Assembly: GCA_001600635.1 (NCBI GenBank)
Contig: BCKL01000002.1
Span: 933,425 to 997,424 of the forward strand
Origin: Leucosporidium creatinivorum
Taxonomy: Eukaryota > Basidiomycota > Microbotryomycetes > Leucosporidiales > Leucosporidiaceae
Length of the DNA stretch: 64,000 nucleotides
Reading direction: 5' to 3'
Part shown: positions 58,836 through 64,000 of the stretch, one piece after another
How the letters are laid out: the number at the start of each line of letters is the position of its first letter
Position numbering within the stretch: the stretch's first letter is position 1
The notes under the pieces: model-generated
Told to the model about the DNA's origin: nothing
The model's database searches: none
What the model saw: only the letters and a program-made list of their open reading frames with translations
Position numbers and translations under genes: made by a program

Positions 58836-59108
58836 GGGTGGGAGATTTACTGATTGAGCTACCTAGTACTAATGCTGCTACCATCGTAATATCATCACTC
58901 CTTGTTATCGTCTCTCGGTCGAGCTCGGCGGAGTTTCGCTTTGGATGGCCGCTGCTCCCTACTTCTCTTCGCTACCTATCGCGGCTGGCTGGCTCACAGC
59001 GATGTCCTCAAGAGCTTGTTTCGATATCTAAGCACCTGTACGCCGTCTACGACCACGCTCTATGTACTAAAGCGGAGGGAAGGAGAGGGAGAGCAAACGC
59101 CGAGCGCC

Positions 59109-61433
59109 TCAATAAGCTGCCGTGAAGCCCGTAGTAGTGAGGGGGGATGTCGGAGCCTCGCAGATGAGAAGCATGATCCTCTGCTGTGTGAAGCCGGCCT
59201 GGTTGATGGTGACGTTGCGGACTTGAGCGGGGTCGTAGATGAGGGGTTGAGGAGTAGGAGGGAGAGCGGCAGTGGGGCAGCTGTCGAGCGCCGAGCGTTG
59301 CGTGGGAGGTACAAGAAGGAGTGGATCAGATGTTTTAAGGTATGAAGAGGGCAGGGAGAGCGTGGAGAGAGACGTGGAACGAAGGACAAGCGGAGCGTCA
59401 GCTCCAATTTCTCGGCGAAGAGCTGGCGAGCTCGCGATCAGCTTCATAGGCTCACCCCTGGGTTGGTACGCCTCCAAAGTTCGCCGACTGGAAGCTGTTG
59501 CCCGAGATCGTAGCGTCGGCGTGGCCTACAGCGGCGGAGATGGGAGGAACAGGTCAGGTCTTTGTCTTTCGCGGTCGCCGAACTCCGACACTCACCGGCG
59601 ATGCCGATTCCCCAGCCGAAGTAGCCAGTAGCTCCCGACAACAGCAAATTGTCCTTCACGGTACCGCCGTAGGTGAAAGTGGTCGTGTTCTGGCTACCCC
59701 AGACGTTCGGCCCCATCGCAATACCGATCTTAGCCATCGCCGAGCGAGCCTCCAGGCGGTTTCCTGAGATCACGACATCGGAAAAGGAGCCGGAAAATGG
59801 AGAGGGGTCCACAGCGTTTACAAACGACATCACGTTGCGCGTGATGGCGAGGAACTGGTTGTCCTTCACGACCGAGCCGGGGGCGCCGAAGATCACCAGG
59901 GCTCCATCGGTAGCGTCGACGAGCCTGCCACGTGCGCATGGATAAAGTTGAAGATAAGGTGATGCGCGAGGGAGATAGACAGCGCGTTGCAAGAAGAGGA
60001 GGAGGAGCGGGTGATCAGCTTCGTGCTCAGCGGTGGAGGCGCTCACCCAGCTCACGTGTTGCCGGTCACGGTCGAGCCTTTACAAGCGAGTGATATAGCG
60101 TCGGCCCATTCACCCTTCGGCTGGTTCGACTGCAGATACAGGTCAGCAGGAGGTTTCGACGCCGCCGAAGTGCAAAACTCACCGAGGCGCCGCTACCGGT
60201 TGGGCCAGCCCCCGCCGGTCCGAACTGGTTGCCTACAATCCTCATACCACTACACATGTTGTTTGTTCCCTCCATGAAGTGAGCCGCAGACCATGATCTC
60301 GGCTCCATGGCAGAAACACCCTCAATCACCTGTCCCGTATTACTGCCCCCCATTTCGAGCAGGGCGGAGCCGCCAAGCTGCTGGCTGATGAATCCTAGCG
60401 CTGGACGGTTCCCATTGACCACGACGTTGCGAAGAGCGACTCCCGAGCAGGCTGTGCAGGACGAGATGATGGCGTTGGTCTGGGTGAGGCCAGTGACGAC
60501 GATGGTGGCGCGAGTCGAGTCGGTAGGTGCTCCACGAGTGATGAGGGTCTGTAGGCGAAGAGCCGAAGCGCAAGAGAAGGTCAGCTGGAGCTCGAGGAGG
60601 CTTCATCTCGTCTCGGCGTTAGATCTCGGACTCGCCTGCTGCGCTGCGGTGTACTGGATCGGGTTGCGGATATTGATCGTCGCTCCTGGACAAAGGTACA
60701 CCGTGGTTCCCGCCCCGCCCTTGTTGAACAGGGTGTTGATGGTGGTTTCGGAGGCTGAGCCGTCGAGGCAAGTGATGGTCGATGAGGGAGCGGCGGCTGA
60801 GGACGTCGAGCTCGAGCTGGCGACAGTCGAAGATGCCTTGGAGTTGGTTGAAGAAAGCGAGGACGAGGTAGGCGATGAGCTGGAGGGTTGGCTGGTGGAG
60901 GAAGGACTCGAGACGACGGCCGAGGTGCTCGGCGGTGGGCACGACTGAAGTCCGAGGAAGCCGCAGGGAGTATTGGCGGGAGCAGGAGCGGTTGTCGTAG
61001 AGAGATTACTCGTAGCCTTACTGGTGGAGGAGGGGACAGGCGCCGCTGTGGTGGAGCTCGACTTGGGGCATCCGAAAAGGCAGTTGAGCTGTCGCTTCTC
61101 TCGACGCTTGCCGGAGAGCAGGGCGGCGAGCGAGTTGTCGTCCAGGCTCACGAGATCCGAGACGCTGACGGTGGTACCAGAGAGTCCAGCGACGACCTTC
61201 CCAAGGATGGAATCGTCCTTGAAGTCCGCCGCTCCGAGGTAGGGGAGAATGGCGGCCACCGGGAGCAGCTCTGCAGGGGGTTTGGGCCAGTACTGCGTCG
61301 TAGCAGGATAATTGACGTTGATGGGGAGGAGCTCGACGGTGGGAGTAGGCGCCTCGAGGGAGAAGGGAAGGACGGCCGAGCTGACGAGGCCGGCGAGGAG
61401 GAGTGCCGAAAGGCAGTGGGTGCTGAAGAGCAT
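59109..61433 (-). CDS. Secreted right-handed beta-helix protein
   Basis: Minus-strand gene of about six exons. A signal peptide (MLFSTHCLSALLLAGLVSSA) is followed by a propeptide-like segment with a dibasic GKRREKRQ site, then short Cys motifs NCLFGCPKSS and PCGFLGLQSCPPPS within a Ser/Thr-rich linker (about residues 125-215). The catalytic-type fold begins TITCLDGSASETTINTLFNK, with turns such as GTTVYLCPGATINIRNPI, IVVTGLTQTNAIISSCTACS, GVALRNVVVNGNRPALGF, MRIVGNQFGPAGAGP, then KDNQFLAITRNVMSFVN, SDVVISGNRLEARSAMAKIG and VKDNLLLSGATGYFGWGIGI, typical of a pectin-lyase-like parallel beta-helix. The end reads NVTINQAGFTQQRIMLLICE. Substrate unknown; a cell-wall or plant polysaccharide is possible. 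Confidence 0.8.
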
Positions 61434-62831
61434 GTTGGGCGTCGAGCCAAAGTCGTCGAAACGGACAAAGAGTTAGAAAGGAAAGGAAGGGACACCGACC
61501 GGCGGGCTCTACAGGAAACGACGAGCCAAAAGGAAGGGAGGAGGGGGCAAAGATGAGGGAGGAAGGAGAAAGGCGATTTTGCACGGCTGCTCCTGTGTCT
61601 TGACCCTTCGCTCGAACTCGAAGAGGACAATGGATTTCCTTCGCCTGGACTGAGTGATAGTCTCTCAGACTCAGAGTGAGGACGGTTCGGTACCGACGAA
61701 GTTGTCGTCGAGGCTCTCTGCTGCCAGCCCAGGGCCGAGCTCCAAATTCCCCCTTCTTGAACGGGCAGAAACGAGCTGTGGCTGGCTCAATGGGGGCTGA
61801 GATGTAATGCATATTGATGCCGTATCTGTACACCTTATCAATCTTCTCCTCTGACCAGTGTCGAGCGACTTGCGGATGCAAGAGACTTGCGAGGCTTGAC
61901 CATCGCCGAACCTGGCGAGCTCAGGGCCTCATCGTGGAGCACTTTCTGACCTCGGCTGAGCACGCCGTAAGCGTTTCATTGAGCTGAAAGTGTCTGATCG
62001 ACCAGTAGATCCTTCCTCGGCTTCAAAAGAAGCAGTAAGGCCCCCCGCCGAGCCTTCTCCGAGAGCTTCGTCGAGCACTTCCACCAGACTGGGCTAGCCC
62101 ACAGACTACCAACGGGGCGTTGCGCACAGGCAGATCCAAGCCCCGGAACCTCTTCTCTTCCGTGGGACAGACTGCTCTTTTGCGAGCGCCCCAGTTCCTT
62201 CGCTCTCCTTTTGACCCTGCCGAGCACGCTCGACTCGACTCCCAGTCCCCTGGCCACCTTGGAGTCGCACTAGACTTCGTTCCATCTATCCACCTAAGCA
62301 CTCGTGCGCCTCCAATCGCGCCATTGACGCTTGGCGAAGCTCCGCCGAGCTGAACTGCTGAGCTTCCGACCCGCTTTCGGGCTAGGAAGCGTACAGAGAC
62401 CCCCCTACAGACTCGCGCATCTCAACTGACCCGGTACTGAGTGCGTGTGGCGCTCATGGGGCGAGGAGACGTCCAGACTGAGGGGGAGAGAGCATCCCGA
62501 GCGCCGAGGGTAGGCTGCCGATCGAGCAGTCTAAAGAGCTACTCGTGCAGTCTCTTGACCAGAGAAATCTGTTATTGAGGTCACTTCGAACGCAGCTTGT
62601 TGCCCTTAGGATCCTTGTAGAGCAGCCATTGCGTCTCGCGCGAGCTCCGCGCCGAGCAGCGACGAGCCTGAGAACGAGCTGTGGCTTGTCATTGGGCAGG
62701 TGACGACGTGGCAAGTGTACATGGCGTATTTACAGCACACATGAAGCTACTCGAGCCCAGACCTGCGCGAAAGGAGCTTGTCAGTAAGAGCGAGGGAACG
62801 ACGCGGCGCCGAGAAGCTTGAACGCACCGAA
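61434..62831. other. Long spacer with 3' UTR intron of the GPI-type gene
   Basis: 1.4 kb. At its right end a 65 nt minus-strand intron (62763-62827: GTGCGT donor, CTTACTGACAAG branch, CGCGCAG acceptor) begins five bases after the stop of the GPI-type gene. A coding-like minus fragment at about 62581-62668 reads ETQWLLYKDPKGNKLRSK and stops at 62581, preceded by an intron-like end (CTCGTTCTCAG); it may be the last exon of a missed small gene. The promoter of the beta-helix gene lies near 61440-61700. No mobile element seen. Confidence 0.45.
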
Positions 62832-63372
62832 CTACCATCCCAGCAGCGTAGTGGCCACTGCGAGCCCGCTCAGCAGCAACAAGGACATCCCAGCTCCACC
62901 ATACTGCTTGCTACTTCCTGAGACTGGTGCACTCGGGGTAGCGCTGCTGAGAGTGGCTGAGCCCGCCGGCGCGGAGGTCGACGGTGGCGCGGAAGTGCTG
63001 GCGCTGTAGGTGAGAGGGAAGGAAGTAGGGCCAAGTAAGCTGGATAGTTTGGTAGTGATGACTCCCGTCGTATTGGCTGGTCCGGGTGGGAGGTCGAGTG
63101 ATATCGAACTCAAAGCGGTGCTGTTGCCGCTGCTGCTGCTGGTCCGCGAGCGTGATGTGCGAGTAGTAGGGAAGGCAATGGTACGAGTAGTCGAGTCCAC
63201 GATGGTCGGGAAAGTTTCGAGGTTGTCGACGGTGCTGGCTGCTCGAGGTCGGGTCAGCTTAAAGTGGAGCCCCGAGAGGGGAGCGAGAGAGCTTACTGGT
63301 AGTCTGAGCCTGTGCTAGAGGTGCGCAGAGCAGCAGAGCAAAGCAAAGAGATGCAGGGAGTCGCGCGAGCAT
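62832..63372 (-). CDS. Small Ser/Thr-rich GPI-anchor-type surface protein
   Basis: Two exons on the minus strand, about 150 residues. The signal peptide MLARLPASLCFALLLCAPLA ends at AQAQ. The mature part is almost all Ser, Thr, Pro and Ala (RTIAFPTTRTSRSRTSSSSG; TYSASTSAPPSTSAPAGSAT) with N-glycosylation sites (NST, NTT). It ends in a spacer (SGSSKQYGGAG) and a hydrophobic tail (MSLLLLSGLAVATTLLGW) with no charged residues after it, the pattern for GPI-anchor addition. Expected at the plasma membrane or cell wall as a short glycoprotein. The sequence resembles many fungal mucin-like proteins, none specifically. An intron follows the stop codon. Confidence 0.75.
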
Positions 63373-63500
63373 GTTGGTGCACAACGTAAATGAGAGCAGG
63401 TCGTCAAAAGCGCGTCCGAGCTCGAGCCGTCTCTTGCCTTGTGCCATCTCGCTCGCTCGCTCTTGTCGACTCTCTGGAAGCGCTACAGGGGCTCTCGAGG

Positions 63501-64000
63501 ATGGCAGACGACCCACTGCTTTCAGTGAGTTTCCTACATCCCCTCACTTCAGCTACAGAAGCTCACTCGCATCTATCCAGATCCCGCTGAATTTCACCTA
63601 CGACGATCTCGACTCGCTCAGCTCGGAACAGCTCGCCATCTTGACCTTCCCCGATCTGCATGCTCAGCCTCCCGACCCCTTCGTGGCTGCTGAAGCGAGA
63701 GCGCTGTTGATGCGCAGACGGAACGAGCTCGAGCGCGAGACGGGCTTGAAAGGACAAGGTGAGTGCTGTGGCGCCGCAGAATCAGCCTGCACAGTACTTA
63801 ATGCCCCTCGCTGATGAGCATACTCCACAGAAGCAGCTCTCGCTCTGCTGACAGGTCGTTCGGCGAGCAGCTCGAAGACGAGACCAGCCGTTCGCTTGGG
63901 ACCCGAATGGGGTGACGCTACAACACAGCTCGCCAGAAGCTCAAATTTCGATACCAAGCTACCTAAACCGACCTGCCCGCCGGTCAAGTCCCCGCCGTCT
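63501..64000 (+). CDS. Unknown protein, 5' part only
   Basis: Begins MADDPLLS, then after an intron (63525 to about 63581) IPLNFTYDDLDSLSSEQLAI and LTFPDLHAQPPDPFVAAEAR, a helical ALLMRRRNELERETGLKGQ, another intron, and EAALALLTGRSASSSKTRPA on to the window edge. All junctions are in phase with canonical GTGAGT donors. The gene continues outside the window. I do not recognise the family. It is divergent from the GPI-type gene, with only 128 bp between the two starts. Confidence 0.5.

Overview
The window is nuclear DNA of an intron-dense, GC-rich fungus. Nearly every gene is split by many 50-90 nt introns with GTGAGT/GTGCGT donors, a CTGAC-type branch site and a YAG acceptor. The gene set (two GT90/CAP10 capsule-type glycosyltransferases, SPT8, TOM40, HRD1, a vanillyl-alcohol-oxidase-type flavoenzyme and a TET/JBP-like dioxygenase) points to Basidiomycota. 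A red-yeast/smut relative (Pucciniomycotina, Microbotryomycetes-like) is my guess from intron style and GC; this is inference, not proof. I see no transposon, retroelement, virus-derived sequence, tRNA, rRNA or CRISPR array.

Layout. 1-9.1 kb: 3' part of a CAP10 glycosyltransferase, TOM40, RPS21 (minus), SPT8 and a single-pass membrane protein. 9.3-18.1 kb: a MYND-finger protein (minus), a complete CAP10 glycosyltransferase, three small unknown genes, SUB1/PC4 (minus) and an F-box protein. 18.9-29.5 kb: a YDJ1-type DnaJ, then on minus a beta-adaptin and a large Sec7-PH ARF exchange factor. 29.5-40 kb: the least ordinary stretch, with a coiled-coil/Cys-His protein carrying a 31-C tract inside an intron, a spliced tail with no clear reading frame, a large unrecognised lysine-rich protein, a small unknown minus gene and a TET/JBP-like 2OG-Fe(II) dioxygenase. 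40-52 kb: a PCID2/CSN12 PCI protein, a VAO-type flavoprotein (minus), an F-box/Cys protein (minus) and an EST1/SMG7-like protein (minus). 52-64 kb: HRD1, a TMEM184/OST-alpha membrane protein, a secreted beta-helix protein (minus), a GPI-anchored-type protein (minus) and the start of an unknown gene.

The genes do not form one pathway. Loose functional groups are ER/secretory and surface biology (HRD1, GT90 pair, beta-adaptin, ARF-GEF, GPI-type and beta-helix proteins), transcription/mRNA (SPT8, SUB1, PCID2/CSN12, EST1-like) and chaperone/mitochondrial import (YDJ1-like, TOM40).

Most notable: the TET/JBP-like gene; the coiled-coil Cys/His protein with its poly-C intron; four genes with introns just after the stop codon; a YDJ1-like CaaX tail that depends on a 7-nt last exon; and a CGCCGAG/CTCGGCG motif recurring in introns and spacers. 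Several genes at 31-39 kb show single-base frame conflicts at homopolymers, which may be sequence errors. Splice sites were read by eye, so all exon edges are predictions.
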